Notes: generated from the sequence alone by a model not told the origin. Counted from the first letter of the stretch, positions 28,651 through 38,620 are shown. The stretch is DNA of 64,000 nt from Vicinamibacterales bacterium (GCA_036504215.1 DASXVO010000035.1:1-64000), one strand, 5' to 3'. A program made the numbers and translations.

Positions 28651-29661
28651 ATGATCCGGATTGCCGTGGACGCCATGGGCGGCGATCTCGGCCCTGAGAC
28701 GATTGTCTCGGGGGCGCTCGCCGCGGCGCGCGATGACAGGTCGCTGGCGCTGACGCTCATCGGGCAGGAGGACCGCCTCCGCGCCGCGATGGGGGCGTCC
28801 GCGGATGCCGCCGCGCTCGACGTCCGCATCGTGCCCGCCAGCGACGTCATCGGGATGGGCGAACCGCCGACCGCTGCGCTGCGTCGTCGTCCGAACGCGT
28901 CGATTCGCGTGGCGGCGGCCGAGGTGGCGTCGGGGCGCGCGGCCGCTCTGTTCAGCGCCGGCAACACCGGGGCGACGGTCATGGCCGCGCATGCCGCATT
29001 CGGCATGTTGAAGGGCGCCGACCGACCGGCATTGGCCACGACGATTCCCACGCGGCTGGGCGTTGCCGTGCTGTTGGACGTGGGCGCGAACGTCGACTGC
29101 CGGCCCCAACACCTCGTTCAGTTCGCGGCGATGGGTCGGGTGTATGCGCGGCTCGCACTCGGGATCGAGGCGCCTCGTATCGGTCTGCTGTCGATCGGCG
29201 AGGAAGAGAACAAGGGCAACGATCTGACGCGCGAGGCGCATCGCCTGCTGAAAGCGGGCGACCTCACGTTCATCGGCAACATCGAGGCCCGGGATATCTA
29301 CGCCGGGCGCGCCGACGTCGTCGTCTGCGACGGGTTCACCGGCAATATCGCGCTCAAGGTGAGCGAGGGACTCGTCGAGTTGATCGGCGACGTGCTGCGT
29401 GAGGGGCTCGCGGGCTTCGGTCTGGATGCCTCCTCGCCTCCCGGACGCGAGGCCTTCGACCTGTTCCACACGCGCGTGGACTACTCGGAGTACGGGGGGG
29501 CGCCGCTGCTCGGCGTGGCCGGGCTCGCGGTCGTGGGACACGGCCGGTCGTCGGCAAAGGCCGTCCGCCAGGGCATCAAGGCGGCGCAGCGGTTTGCGGC
29601 GGGCGGGTTCATCGCACGCCTTCAACAGGACATCATCGCGTGCAGTGCGGGGCATCAGTGA
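28651..29661 (+). CDS. plsX: Phosphate acyltransferase PlsX
   Basis: 336 aa. IAVDAMGGDLGPE opens the protein, and FSAGNTGA, LLDVGANVDC, SIGEEENKGN and DGFTGNIALK are family motifs. It makes acyl-phosphate from acyl-ACP for PlsY in phospholipid synthesis at the membrane surface. Its stop overlaps the GTG start of fabD (GTGA), giving translational coupling in the rpmF-plsX-fab operon. Confidence 0.96.
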   Translation: MIRIAVDAMGGDLGPETIVSGALAAARDDRSLALTLIGQEDRLRAAMGASADAAALDVRIVPASDVIGMGEPPTAALRRRPNASIRVAAAEVASGRAAALFSAGNTGATVMAAHAAFGMLKGADRPALATTIPTRLGVAVLLDVGANVDCRPQHLVQFAAMGRVYARLALGIEAPRIGLLSIGEEENKGNDLTREAHRLLKAGDLTFIGNIEARDIYAGRADVVVCDGFTGNIALKVSEGLVELIGDVLREGLAGFGLDASSPPGREAFDLFHTRVDYSEYGGAPLLGVAGLAVVGHGRSSAKAVRQGIKAAQRFAAGGFIARLQQDIIACSAGHQ

Positions 29662-30584
29662 TCGCATTCATCTTTCCGGGACAGGGTTCGCAAGCTGTCG
29701 GCATGGGCAAGGCACTCGCCGACGCGTTCGACATCTGCCGTGACACGTTTGCCGAGGCCGACGCCGCGCTCGGAGAACCGCTCAGCCATGTGATCTTCGA
29801 GGGCCCGGAGGAACGGCTGCGTCTGACCGAGAACACGCAACCGGCGATTCTCACGGTGAGCATCGCTGCCTATCGGCTCTTGTCGTCACGGGGGTTCGAG
29901 CCGGCAATGGTCGCCGGCCACAGCCTGGGCGAGTACTCGGCCAACGTGTGCGCGGGGACGATGAGCTTTGCCGATGCGGTCCGAACCGTGCGTCGCCGTG
30001 GCCGCTACATGCAGGAAGCGGTGCCGGTCGGCCAGGGCGCGATGGCCGCGGTGATGGGACTCGACGTCGAGGCCGTGGCGCGCGCGTGTGCCGAGGCCGC
30101 CGAAGGCGAGGTGGTGAGCCCCGCGAACATGAACATGCCGGGCCAGGTGGTCATCGCCGGGGCGACGGCCGCGGTCGCGAGGGCCGGCGAGCGTGCGAAG
30201 GCGCTCGGTGCCAAGCGCGTGGTCCCGCTGCCCGTGAGCGCCCCCTTCCACTGCGCGCTCATGAAGCCGGCCGAAGTGCGGCTCGCGCCGGAGTTGCGGG
30301 CCCTGGTTGTCTCCGCCCCCCGGGTCCCCATCGTCGCCAACGTCGATGCGGAGCCGAAGCGCGAGGCGTCGTCGGCGATCGACGCGCTGGTGAAGCAGGT
30401 GTCGACCCCGGTGCGCTGGGAAGAGGTGATGCGGCGGCTTGCATCGGAAGGCGTCCGCAAGTATGTTGAAGTGGGCCCGGGCACAGTGCTGACCGGTCTC
30501 GGTCGCAAGATCCAGCGTGATGCGGCGTTCGCACACATCGAGGACCCCGCAGGGATCGACGCGGTGGCGGCGCTGTTCGCGTAG
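29658..30584 (+). CDS. fabD: Malonyl-CoA:ACP transacylase
   Basis: 308 aa from GTG 29658, overlapping the plsX stop; GTG 29640 would add six residues. The oxyanion motif FPGQGSQ, nucleophile GHSLGEYSA and catalytic His in SAPFHCALM are present. It loads malonyl groups onto ACP for fatty-acid elongation. fabG follows after 149 nt, with its own promoter. Confidence 0.96.
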   Translation: MIAFIFPGQGSQAVGMGKALADAFDICRDTFAEADAALGEPLSHVIFEGPEERLRLTENTQPAILTVSIAAYRLLSSRGFEPAMVAGHSLGEYSANVCAGTMSFADAVRTVRRRGRYMQEAVPVGQGAMAAVMGLDVEAVARACAEAAEGEVVSPANMNMPGQVVIAGATAAVARAGERAKALGAKRVVPLPVSAPFHCALMKPAEVRLAPELRALVVSAPRVPIVANVDAEPKREASSAIDALVKQVSTPVRWEEVMRRLASEGVRKYVEVGPGTVLTGLGRKIQRDAAFAHIEDPAGIDAVAALFA

Positions 30585-30691
30585 GCGGTATCCCTCGTCG
30601 GTATCCGTGCCATCATCTGTTGGAACGCCGATCGACGGCGCGCCGTTCGCGCGCACGGCGGTGAAGCATGCGGCGCGGCGGAGAAAGCGTG

Positions 30692-30697
30692 TATGAT
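30692..30697 (+). promoter_or_regulatory. Candidate -10 (TATGAT) for fabG
   Basis: TATGAT lies 36 nt before ATG 30734, inside the 149-nt fabD-fabG gap. The rest of that gap shows no stem-loop or repeat I can support. Confidence 0.35.
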
Positions 30698-30733
30698 GTG
30701 GCGCCCGGCTCGCGCCGGGGGGATGGAAGATCG

Positions 30734-31477
30734 ATGTTCGACTTGAATGGAAAGGTGGCGATCGTCACGGGCGCGTCGCGAGGGATCGGTCGCTGCATCG
30801 CCGAGGCGCTGGCCCGTCAGGGTGCGTTCGTCGCGGTGACCGACGTGCTCGGGGATGCGGCTGTGCAGACCGCCTCGGAGATCGTCGCGGCCGGGGGGAA
30901 GGCCGAGGGCTACACGATGAATGTCTGCGACGCTGACAGCGTCCAGACGGTCGTGAAGCAGATCGTCGAGCGTCACGCGCGCCTCGACATCCTGGTGAAC
31001 AACGCCGGCATCGTGCGCGACCAGGTGCTGTTCAGGATGAAGCGCGACGACTGGGATGCGGTGCTGGGCGTGAACCTCGGCGGGACGTTCACGTGCTCGC
31101 AGGCCGTCGTCCGGACGATGATGCGTCAGCAATCCGGTCGCATCGTGAATATCAGCTCCGTCGTGGGCCAGATGGGCAACGCCGGGCAATCGAACTACGC
31201 GGCGTCGAAGGCGGGCATCATCGGTTTCAGCAAGGCGCTGGCCCGCGAGCTCGCCATGCGCAACATCACGGTCAACGTGGTCGCGCCCGGGCTGATCGAC
31301 ACCGACATGACCCGCGCGCTCCCGGAGAACGTGCGGAACGAATGGGCCGCCAAGGTCCCCCTTGGCCGGCTCGGCACCCCAGAGGACGTGGCATCGGCGG
31401 TCTGCTTCCTGGCGACCGACGAAGCGTCGTACATCTCGGGGCAGGTCCTCGCCGTCAACGGCGGGATGTACACCTAG
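30734..31477 (+). CDS. fabG: 3-oxoacyl-ACP reductase FabG
   Basis: 247 aa from ATG 30734. The SDR nucleotide loop is TGASRGIG (about 13-20), then NNAG, catalytic Ser in NISSVVG, and YAASK. The C-terminal YISGQVLAVNGGMYT is typical of FabG. It reduces 3-oxoacyl-ACP with NADPH. Position between fabD and acpP supports FabG rather than another short-chain dehydrogenase. Confidence 0.95.
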   Translation: MFDLNGKVAIVTGASRGIGRCIAEALARQGAFVAVTDVLGDAAVQTASEIVAAGGKAEGYTMNVCDADSVQTVVKQIVERHARLDILVNNAGIVRDQVLFRMKRDDWDAVLGVNLGGTFTCSQAVVRTMMRQQSGRIVNISSVVGQMGNAGQSNYAASKAGIIGFSKALARELAMRNITVNVVAPGLIDTDMTRALPENVRNEWAAKVPLGRLGTPEDVASAVCFLATDEASYISGQVLAVNGGMYT

Positions 31478-31485
31478 GAGGATGA

Positions 31486-31731
31486 ATGGCCGCGGTTGCT
31501 GACAAAGTCAAGAGCATCATCGTCGAACAGCTGGGCGTGGACGAGGAAGAGGTCACGCCGGATGCCTCGTTCGTTGACGACCTGGGCGCCGACTCGCTCG
31601 ATACCGTCGAACTCGTGATGGCGTTCGAAGAGGAGTTCGGCATCGAGATTCCGGACGAGGACGCCGAGAAGATCACGCGCGTCAAGGAAGCCGTCGAGTA
31701 CATCGAAGCACACGCCAAGGCGAAGAAGTAG
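31486..31731 (+). CDS. acpP: Acyl carrier protein
   Basis: 81 aa and strongly acidic. The phosphopantetheine attachment Ser is in [11 protein letters not shown] (S37). AGGAGG lies 5 nt before the ATG, the clearest ribosome binding site in the region, which fits high expression. It carries growing acyl chains for FabD/FabG/FabF and for LpxA. Confidence 0.97.
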   Translation: MAAVADKVKSIIVEQLGVDEEEVTPDASFVDDLGADSLDTVELVMAFEEEFGIEIPDEDAEKITRVKEAVEYIEAHAKAKK

Positions 31732-31836
31732 CCGCCGGTCGGCGTTGGGTGGACCCGCGCGACGGCGCGGGCACGTGCGTGGCAGGAGTGTCGGCCGCCG
31801 CCGTCGGCGCGCGGCTGCAGCTTCAACGGAGGGAGC

Positions 31837-33078
31837 TTGACCAGGCGAGTCGTCGTTACAGGTGTCGGCCTCCTGTCGCCGCTCGGCGTCGGAACCGACG
31901 CCAACTGGCAGGGCCTGCTCGCGGGCCGGAGCGGTGTCGCACGGATCACGCATTTCGATCCGGCGGATTTCGCCGCCCAGATCGCGGGTGAGGTGAAGGG
32001 ATTCGATCCGCTGCAATTCGTGGACAAGAAAGACGTCAAGAAGATGGACGTCTTCATCCAGTACGCGATCGCAGCGTCACAGTTCGCGGTGGACGACGCG
32101 GCGTTGAAGGTCGGACCGGAGAACGCCGAGCGCGTGGGTGTCTTCATCGCGTCGGGTATCGGCGGATTCAGCACCATCGAGCGGGAACACGAGGCCCTCC
32201 TCAAGGGCGGGCCACGAAGGATCTCGCCGTTCTTCATCCCGGCATCCATCATCAACCTTGCCTCCGGCCAGGTGTCCATCCGGTTCGGGGCCAAGGGCCC
32301 GAACATGGCGACCTGCACCGCATGCTCGGCGTCGGCGCATGCGATCGGCGACGCGTGCGAGGTCATTCGGCGCGGCGATGCGGACGTGATGATCGCCGGT
32401 GGGTCCGAGGCGGCCATCACGCCGATGGGCGTCGGCGGATTCGCGGCGATGCGCGCGCTGTCCACGCGCAACGACGCGCCAGAGAAGGCGAGTCGGCCCT
32501 TCGATCTCAACCGTGACGGTTTCGTGATTGGAGAGGGCTCGGGCATGGTCGTGCTCGAGGAACTCGGCATCGCCCTGGCCCGCGGCGCCCGTATCTACGC
32601 CGAAATAGTGGGGTACGGGGCGTCTGCCGACGCGTTCCACATCACCGCGCCCGCTGAGGATGGCGATGGGGCCGTTCGATCGATGCAGGCGGCGCTGCGC
32701 AGCGGCGGCGTCGGACCGGAGGTCGTGTCGTACATCAACGCTCACGGCACCTCGACCCCGCTCAACGACCGGCTGGAGACAGCGGCCATCAAACGGTGCT
32801 TCGGCGAGCACGCCCCGAACGTGCCGATCTCATCCACCAAGTCGATGACCGGACACCTGCTCGGCGCTTCCGGTGGCCTCGAGGGCGGCATCACGGCGTT
32901 GGTCGTGTATCACCAGACGCTGCCGCCGACGATCAACCTCGACACGCCGGATCCCGACTGCGACCTCGACTACGTGCCGAACACGTGCCGGAACGCCCAC
33001 GTCGAATTCGCGCTGTCGAACTCCTTCGGGTTTGGCGGCACCAACGCGTCGCTCCTGTTCAAGCGATTCGAGGCGTAG
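31837..33078 (+). CDS. fabF: 3-oxoacyl-ACP synthase II (FabF)
   Basis: 413 aa. The TTG start at 31837 is chosen because GGAGGGAG lies just upstream and the family N-terminus [15 protein letters not shown] begins there. The Cys-His-His triad is present: [21 protein letters not shown] and [12 protein letters not shown]. It condenses malonyl-ACP with acyl-ACP and elongates unsaturated and saturated chains. The 105-nt gap after acpP has no obvious promoter. Confidence 0.96.
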   Translation: MTRRVVVTGVGLLSPLGVGTDANWQGLLAGRSGVARITHFDPADFAAQIAGEVKGFDPLQFVDKKDVKKMDVFIQYAIAASQFAVDDAALKVGPENAERVGVFIASGIGGFSTIEREHEALLKGGPRRISPFFIPASIINLASGQVSIRFGAKGPNMATCTACSASAHAIGDACEVIRRGDADVMIAGGSEAAITPMGVGGFAAMRALSTRNDAPEKASRPFDLNRDGFVIGEGSGMVVLEELGIALARGARIYAEIVGYGASADAFHITAPAEDGDGAVRSMQAALRSGGVGPEVVSYINAHGTSTPLNDRLETAAIKRCFGEHAPNVPISSTKSMTGHLLGASGGLEGGITALVVYHQTLPPTINLDTPDPDCDLDYVPNTCRNAHVEFALSNSFGFGGTNASLLFKRFEA

Positions 33079-33097
33079 AGCGCGTTTCACAAGGTGG

Positions 33098-33155
33098 AAA
33101 AGGTGACACCTCCCTGTCTTGCTGAACGGTGCAAGACAGGGGAGTGCCACCTTTT
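33098..33155. repeat. Large imperfect palindrome between fabF and etfB
   Basis: Two 25-nt arms pair at 22 positions around an 8-nt loop (TGAACGGT). The outer part is AAAAGGTG...CACCTTTT and the inner part CTGTCTTGC...GCAAGACAG. A-tract before and T-tract after make a plausible bidirectional terminator; its size and regularity also fit a REP-like dispersed element. Only one copy is seen in this window. Confidence 0.65.
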
Positions 33156-33184
33156 CGCGTTGACCGCTAATCTAGAACCAACCT

Positions 33185-33949
33185 ATGAAAATCGCCGTTT
33201 GCATCAAGCAGGTTCCCGCGCGTGACTCGCAGCCCCGTCTGAACGAGGCCCACACCTGGATCCGCGAAGACGGCGCGGCGTTCGAGATGAACGAGCCCGA
33301 CGCGTACGCCCTCGAAGAAGCCCTGCGCCTCAAGGAGCGCCACGGCGGGGAAGTCGTGGTCTGCTCGGCGGGGCCGGGCCGCGTGAGCCAGGTCCTCCGC
33401 GAGGCGCTCGCCCGTGGCGCCGACCGCGCCATCCACGTCGAATCGGACGAGTTGGTGGCTGCCGACGCGTTCAACGTGGCAGGCACGCTCGCCGATGCGA
33501 TGCGGTCCGAGTCGTTCGATCTGGTATTGACCGGCCTGCAGTCCGATGACCAGGGCTTCGCACAGACCGGGGTCGTACTGGCCGAACGCCTCGGCATGCC
33601 CCACGCCACGATCATCATGGAAGTCCAGGTCGAAGCCGCCGCGCTCCGCGTGAAACGCGAACTCGAGGGCGGCTGGTTCCAGTGGATGTCGATGCCGCTG
33701 CCGGCCGTGCTGACGATTCAGAGCGGGATCAACCAGCTCCGCTATGCAACGCTCAAGGGAATCATGGCGGCGAAGAAGAAGGAAATCCGCAAGGTCGCCG
33801 CCCCCGCCGTGCTGACGTCGCGGCAGCGCGTCGTGAACCTGTACGTGCCGCAGAAGACCAAGCAGGCGCAGGTGCTCGGCGGCACTCCCGCGGAAGCGGC
33901 GAAGGAACTCGTCAAACGGCTGCGCGACGAAGCGCGGGTCATCGAATAA
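33185..33949 (+). CDS. etfB: Electron transfer flavoprotein beta subunit
   Basis: 254 aa with ICIKQVPA-type opening (IAVCIKQVPARDSQP), NEPDAYALEEALRL and DLVLTGLQSDDQGFAQTG. The ETF-beta signature LPAVLTIQSGINQLRYATLKGIM is present. With EtfA it forms an AMP- and FAD-containing heterodimer that takes electrons from acyl-CoA dehydrogenases. It starts after the large palindrome and probably heads an operon with etfA and the membrane FeS protein. Confidence 0.94.
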   Translation: MKIAVCIKQVPARDSQPRLNEAHTWIREDGAAFEMNEPDAYALEEALRLKERHGGEVVVCSAGPGRVSQVLREALARGADRAIHVESDELVAADAFNVAGTLADAMRSESFDLVLTGLQSDDQGFAQTGVVLAERLGMPHATIIMEVQVEAAALRVKRELEGGWFQWMSMPLPAVLTIQSGINQLRYATLKGIMAAKKKEIRKVAAPAVLTSRQRVVNLYVPQKTKQAQVLGGTPAEAAKELVKRLRDEARVIE

Positions 33950-33976
33950 CCGACGGGCGATGTCACGAGAGCATCT

Positions 33977-34951
33977 ATGATTCTGGTTGTTGTCGAGCAG
34001 CGTGAGGGAAAGCTGAACCGGGCGAGTTGGGAGGCGATCGCCGGCGGGCAGCAGCTGGCCGCGAAAGCCGGCGGCGAGAGCGTCAAGATCGCCGTGCTCG
34101 GGGGAGACGTCGGTCCCGTGGCAGCGGAAGTGGCCGGCGCCGCGGTGACCGAAGTCCTCACCGTGTCGAATGCGGCGCTCGAACCCTACACCGCCGACGG
34201 TTACGTGCAGGCGCTCGTGCAGGTGCTCGGACTACATTCCGCCTCCTTCGTCGTCTTCGCCCACACCTACCAGGCACGCGACTTCGTCCCGAAGCTCGCC
34301 GCCCGCCTCGAGCGCGCGCTGGTAGCCGATGTCGTGGGCCTGACCGAGGCCGAAGGCCGCCCCGCGTTCACCCGGCTGGTGTTCCAGGGGAAGATGGCGG
34401 CCGACGTCCTGCCGGAAGGCGACCGGCCGTACCTCATCACGCTCCAGTCCGGCGCCATCGCGGCGGACACGGTCAGGCGCGGCGCCACTCCGGCGCCGGT
34501 GACACCGGTGAACGTCGTGGTGGACGGCTCCGCGATCCGGCAGAGGCCAGAAGCGCCGTTCCGCGAGGCGAAGCAGGCCGTCGATCTCTCGCAGGCCGTG
34601 CGGATCGTGGCGGTGGGCCGCGGCATCAAGGCCCAGGACAAGCTGCCGCTGGCCGAGGAACTCGCGAAGCTGCTCGGAGCCGAGCTGGGCGCCTCCCGCC
34701 CGATTTGCGATTCCGGCTGGCTGCCGCTCGAGCGGCAGGTCGGGAGCTCGGGCCAGACCGTCGCCCCGAAACTGTACCTTGCGCTCGGCATCTCCGGTGC
34801 GATCCAGCACGCGGTCGGCATGAAGGGATCCAAGACGATCGTCGCCATCAACAAGGACGCCGATGCGCCGATCTTCGAGATCGCGGACTACGGGATCGTC
34901 GGTGACCTGTTCGAGGTCGTGCCGGCGCTCATCAAGGAGCTGAAGAGCTAG
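33977..34951 (+). CDS. etfA: Electron transfer flavoprotein alpha subunit
   Basis: 324 aa. The C-terminal FAD domain is complete: SRPICDSGWLPLERQVGSSG, ALGISGAIQHAVGMKGSKT and AINKDADAPIFEIADYGIVGD. The N-terminal domain matches the EtfA sandwich. It follows etfB by 27 nt and overlaps the next gene by one base, supporting direct delivery of electrons to that membrane protein. Confidence 0.95.
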   Translation: MILVVVEQREGKLNRASWEAIAGGQQLAAKAGGESVKIAVLGGDVGPVAAEVAGAAVTEVLTVSNAALEPYTADGYVQALVQVLGLHSASFVVFAHTYQARDFVPKLAARLERALVADVVGLTEAEGRPAFTRLVFQGKMAADVLPEGDRPYLITLQSGAIAADTVRRGATPAPVTPVNVVVDGSAIRQRPEAPFREAKQAVDLSQAVRIVAVGRGIKAQDKLPLAEELAKLLGAELGASRPICDSGWLPLERQVGSSGQTVAPKLYLALGISGAIQHAVGMKGSKTIVAINKDADAPIFEIADYGIVGDLFEVVPALIKELKS

Positions 34952-36813
34952 TGTTCTCCGCGTTGATCCTCGCCCTGCTCGTCGGGCTGTTCGGCGGGCT
35001 GTTCCTCGTACAGGTCGTCAGGCGCCTGCAGTTGATCCGTCGCGCCGGCGGGGTGCTGCGGACGGACGATGTCCCCGCACGGCTCTCGCGTGTGCTTCGC
35101 GAGGTCGTCTTCCAGACGAAAGTCATCGCCGAGAAGCCGGTCGTCGGCGTCGCGCACGCCCTGGTGTTCTGGGGCTTCGTCGCGTTTGCCGGCTACAGCG
35201 GTAGCCAGTTCCTGAAAGGCCTCGGCATCGTCGACATCACGAAGACACCGGCATTTCACGACTACGCGCTGGCGCTCGTGCCGTTCGCGATTGGTGTCCT
35301 CGGGGGAATCCTCCTGTTGCTCGTCCGGCGAGTGGTGGTCCGCCCCGAGGCGCTCGGACCGCTGTCCGGCGAGTCGGTCCTCATCGGATTGTTCATCGCG
35401 ACGCTGATGATCACGTTCCTGCTGGACTTCCGGCTGACGGAAGGTCCGGCCGCCGCCGTGAACTGGTGGCTGCACGCGATCGTCATCCTCGTGTTCCTGG
35501 CCCTGATTCCCAACTCGAAGCACTTCCACCTGGTGCTCTCGCCCGCGACCATCTACTTCAAGGCGCCGATCCTGGGCGAGGTGCGCAACCTCGACTTCGA
35601 GAAAGAGGAAGTCGGGCTCGAGACGGTGAAGGATCTCGAGCGCAAGCAGGTGCTCGACGCGTTCACCTGCGTCGAGTGCGGCCGTTGCCAGATGAACTGC
35701 CCGGCGTACGCCACGGGCAAGGGGCTCAACCCGAAGAAACTGATCCTCCAGAACGAGGAGGCGCTGCTCACCGGGAAGTTGGACTCGAAGCTGGTGGACG
35801 TCTACGACCCGAGTGTGCTGTGGCAGTGCACGACGTGCGGGGCGTGCGAGAATCAGTGCCCGGTCGGCGTGGAGCACCTCCCGCTGATCATCGGGGCGCG
35901 GCGTGGCCTGGTGTCCAATGGAGAAGCTCCCGACGCGCTCGGCGCGATGTACAACCACCTCGAGCGCCGCGGGAACATCTGGGGCCTGACATCCGATCAG
36001 CGCCAGAAGTTCGTCGCGTCGGCGGATCTCGAGACGTTCGATCCGGCGAAGCACGAGTACCTGATGTGGCTCGGTTGCGCCGGCTCTTACGACGCCGATT
36101 TCCAGAGGGCCCTCCGGTCGCTGTTCGACATCCTGCGCGGCCGCGGCGTCACGTTCGGTGTGCTGTCCAAGGAACGATGCACGGGCGACCCGGCGAAACG
36201 CACCGGCAACGAGTACATGTTCCAGGAACTGGCGCGGGCGAACATCGAGGACTTCGAGGCCGCGGGCGTGAAGAAGATCCTCACGGCTTGCCCCCACTGC
36301 CTCAAGACCCTGGAACAGGACTACGGCCTGCTCGGCTTCCACGCCGAGGTGGTCCATTCGGCCGTTCTGGTGTCGAGGCTCACGGGCGATCTGCACCTGG
36401 CTGGAGCGGACGAGGTCACGCTCCACGACCCGTGCTATCTTGCGCGCTATGCCGGCCATACCGAAGAACCGCGTGAACTGCTCGCGCGGATGGGCGCCGT
36501 CGTCCGGGAGCCGGTGCGAAGCCGGGGGAATCCGTTCTGTTGCGGTGCGGGTGGCGGCCTGTTGTTCGAGGAGAAGGAAGAGGGCACCCGCATCAGCCAG
36601 GCGCGATTCGAGCAACTGCAGGCCACCGGAACGGACACGATCGTGACCGCGTGTCCGTTCTGCTCGATCATGCTGAAGAGCGCGCAGGCAAGCGCGAACG
36701 CAACGACCCGGGTCGTGGACCTCATGGCGTTCGTGGACGGCCAGATCAAGCGGGCCAGCGCCGGCACGCGCCCGCCGGAATACCCCACTACGCCCGAGCG
36801 ACCAGCGCCGTGA
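34951..36813 (+). CDS. Membrane FeS oxidoreductase, likely ETF:quinone oxidoreductase (EMO-like)
   Basis: 620 aa from GTG 34951. About five membrane helices (residues 1-190) form a NarI-like cytochrome b module with candidate heme histidines. Two ferredoxin-type clusters follow (CVECGRCQMNCPAYA at about 231; CTTCGACENQCPVGVEH at about 290). Two CCG domains are present (CTGDPAKR...CPHC and HDPCYL...CCGAGGG). This architecture, directly after etfBA, matches the EMO group that passes electrons from ETF to (mena)quinone. Other heterodisulfide-reductase-like roles remain possible. Confidence 0.82.
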   Translation: MFSALILALLVGLFGGLFLVQVVRRLQLIRRAGGVLRTDDVPARLSRVLREVVFQTKVIAEKPVVGVAHALVFWGFVAFAGYSGSQFLKGLGIVDITKTPAFHDYALALVPFAIGVLGGILLLLVRRVVVRPEALGPLSGESVLIGLFIATLMITFLLDFRLTEGPAAAVNWWLHAIVILVFLALIPNSKHFHLVLSPATIYFKAPILGEVRNLDFEKEEVGLETVKDLERKQVLDAFTCVECGRCQMNCPAYATGKGLNPKKLILQNEEALLTGKLDSKLVDVYDPSVLWQCTTCGACENQCPVGVEHLPLIIGARRGLVSNGEAPDALGAMYNHLERRGNIWGLTSDQRQKFVASADLETFDPAKHEYLMWLGCAGSYDADFQRALRSLFDILRGRGVTFGVLSKERCTGDPAKRTGNEYMFQELARANIEDFEAAGVKKILTACPHCLKTLEQDYGLLGFHAEVVHSAVLVSRLTGDLHLAGADEVTLHDPCYLARYAGHTEEPRELLARMGAVVREPVRSRGNPFCCGAGGGLLFEEKEEGTRISQARFEQLQATGTDTIVTACPFCSIMLKSAQASANATTRVVDLMAFVDGQIKRASAGTRPPEYPTTPERPAP

Positions 36814-37487
36814 CCGAGCCCGACTGGCGCGCCTCGCGCGTCAAGCGCCTCGAAGCCGCGGCGATTGCCGCACTCGGTACCCCGATCATCGCGGCGCTCG
36901 CCCGCACCTGGCACTGGCAAGAGGACGGGACCGCGCACCTCGATGCGGTCCTGGCTTCCCGCCGGCAGCCCATCCTCGCGCTGTGGCACGGGCGCATCCT
37001 TCCCGCAACGGTCTACTTCCGCGACCGCGGTGTCGTGGCCATGACAAGCCAGAATTTCGACGGCGAGTGGATCGCCCGCATCATGCGCCGCTTCGGCTAC
37101 GCCGCGGCCCGAGGCTCGACGTCGCGCGGGGCGCGACAGGCACTCCTGCAGTTGCGGCGCGACATGGCCGGCGGACGACCCGCCGCATTCACGGTCGATG
37201 GCCCGCGGGGGCCTGCACGGAAGGCGCAACCGGGTGCGGTCTTCCTGGCGAAGATTACGGGCAACCCGATCCTGCCATTTCACATCGAGGCGAGGCCTTG
37301 CTGGACGGCCCGGAGTTGGGACGCGACGCAGGTCCCGAAGCCCTGGAGCCGGGTGGCGATCGCGATGGGCGAGCCGTTGTGGGTGCCGGCGGATGCGGAC
37401 GCCGCTCGCCTCGAGGGCCACCGCGTCGAGCTCGAACGCCGCCTGCAGGCCCTCGAGGCCCGCACGCTGGAGATGCTGGAAGGCTGA
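36810..37487 (+). CDS. DUF374 lysophospholipid acyltransferase family protein
   Basis: 225 aa from GTG 36810 (GTGA overlap with the upstream stop). The catalytic His region is ALWHGRILP. The family blocks SQNFDGEWIARIMRRFGY, ARGSTSRGARQAL and FTVDGPRGPARKAQPG are all present. DUF374 proteins belong to the LPLAT acyltransferase superfamily and are often linked to lipid A or KDO-lipid acylation, but few are characterised. An N-terminal hydrophobic segment may bind the inner membrane. The etf context might be incidental. Confidence 0.85.
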   Translation: MTEPDWRASRVKRLEAAAIAALGTPIIAALARTWHWQEDGTAHLDAVLASRRQPILALWHGRILPATVYFRDRGVVAMTSQNFDGEWIARIMRRFGYAAARGSTSRGARQALLQLRRDMAGGRPAAFTVDGPRGPARKAQPGAVFLAKITGNPILPFHIEARPCWTARSWDATQVPKPWSRVAIAMGEPLWVPADADAARLEGHRVELERRLQALEARTLEMLEG

Positions 37488-37508
37488 GTCGCCGAGAGCC
37501 GAGAGCCT

Positions 37509-38561
37509 ATGATGCCCCTCGCCCTCGTGTGGTCCGATCGGTTCACCGACCACGTGCCGCCGCCAGGACACCCGGAACGTGTCGACCGGGCCGTCGTCAT
37601 GCGTGAGGTCGCCGAGGCCTGGCGTGCGCAAGGCGGGAGCGTGCTGGCGCCGCGCGTGCCGACGCGCGCCGAACTCGAACGCGTCCACGCGGCCGGCTAT
37701 GTCGACCGCCTGGCGTCGGCGGCAGGGCACCCTGCGGTGCTCGACCTCGATACCTACATGTCGCCTGGATCGTGGGAGGCCGCGCAACTCTCGGCTGGCG
37801 CGGCGCTGACCGCCGTCGAGCACGTGCTGGCGGAGCCGCGCGACGGGCTGCTCCGGGCGGCGCTGGCCCTGACGCGGCCGCCGGGGCATCACGCGCTTCG
37901 CGATCGGGCAATGGGCTTCTGCTTGATGAACAACGTCGCCATCGCGGTTGCGCATGCGCTCGCGTCCGGCGTGGAGCGTGTCGCGATCGTGGACTACGAC
38001 GTCCACCACGGCAACGGGACGCAGTGGAACTTCTACGCCGATCCACGGGTGCTCGTCATTTCCACGCACCAGTATCCCTTCTACCCGATGACCGGTGCGG
38101 CCGGTGAGTGCGGTGTGGGCGACGGCGAAGGTTTCACCGTCAACATCCCGCTCGGCGCCGGTGCAACCGACGGCGACTATCTGCTGGTCATGCGCGGGGT
38201 CGTCGAGCCGGTCGTCGCGTCGTACCGACCCGAGTTGCTGATCCTGGACGTCGGCTTCGACGCACACGACCGCGACCCGCTCGGTCAGATGCACGTGACC
38301 ACGGCCGGCTTCCGCGCGATTGCCGTCCATCTCCGGCGGGTTGCGGAGGCGGTGGCCGGCGGCCGGCTGGCGCTTGCCATCGAAGGCGGCTACAACCTCG
38401 AGGCGTTGCGGGAGGGCCTTCAGGCGACAATCGACGTTCTGGCGGCTGACGTCACGACACCGCTGGAGGCGATGCCGGTGGACGACCGGCCAACCGCCCT
38501 TGGCCTCGCCGCCCTCGACCTCGTGTGTGCCGCCCAGAAGGGCTATTGGCCTGCGCTATAA
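37509..38561 (+). CDS. Histone deacetylase family protein (acetoin utilisation type)
   Basis: 350 aa. The class II HDAC/AcuC fold has its zinc and charge-relay residues: [27 protein letters not shown] and [14 protein letters not shown]. Bacterial members deacetylate polyamines, acetyl-lysine or small amides; the substrate here is unknown. It lies 21 nt after the acyltransferase gene, and its end contains the leuS promoter. Confidence 0.9.
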   Translation: MMPLALVWSDRFTDHVPPPGHPERVDRAVVMREVAEAWRAQGGSVLAPRVPTRAELERVHAAGYVDRLASAAGHPAVLDLDTYMSPGSWEAAQLSAGAALTAVEHVLAEPRDGLLRAALALTRPPGHHALRDRAMGFCLMNNVAIAVAHALASGVERVAIVDYDVHHGNGTQWNFYADPRVLVISTHQYPFYPMTGAAGECGVGDGEGFTVNIPLGAGATDGDYLLVMRGVVEPVVASYRPELLILDVGFDAHDRDPLGQMHVTTAGFRAIAVHLRRVAEAVAGGRLALAIEGGYNLEALREGLQATIDVLAADVTTPLEAMPVDDRPTALGLAALDLVCAAQKGYWPAL

Positions 38562-38562
38562 T
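38557..38562 (+). promoter_or_regulatory. -10 box (TATAAT) for leuS
   Basis: A perfect TATAAT overlapping the HDAC stop codon, 58 nt before the leuS GTG. The resulting leader is about 50 nt and includes ACCCAGCCCTGC but no clear T-box or ribosome-stalling leader peptide. Confidence 0.5.
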
Positions 38563-38620
38563 CAACGGATCTGGGGCACCCAGCCCTGCACGCTTTCTCT
38601 CTGGAATCAGGACGCCACCC

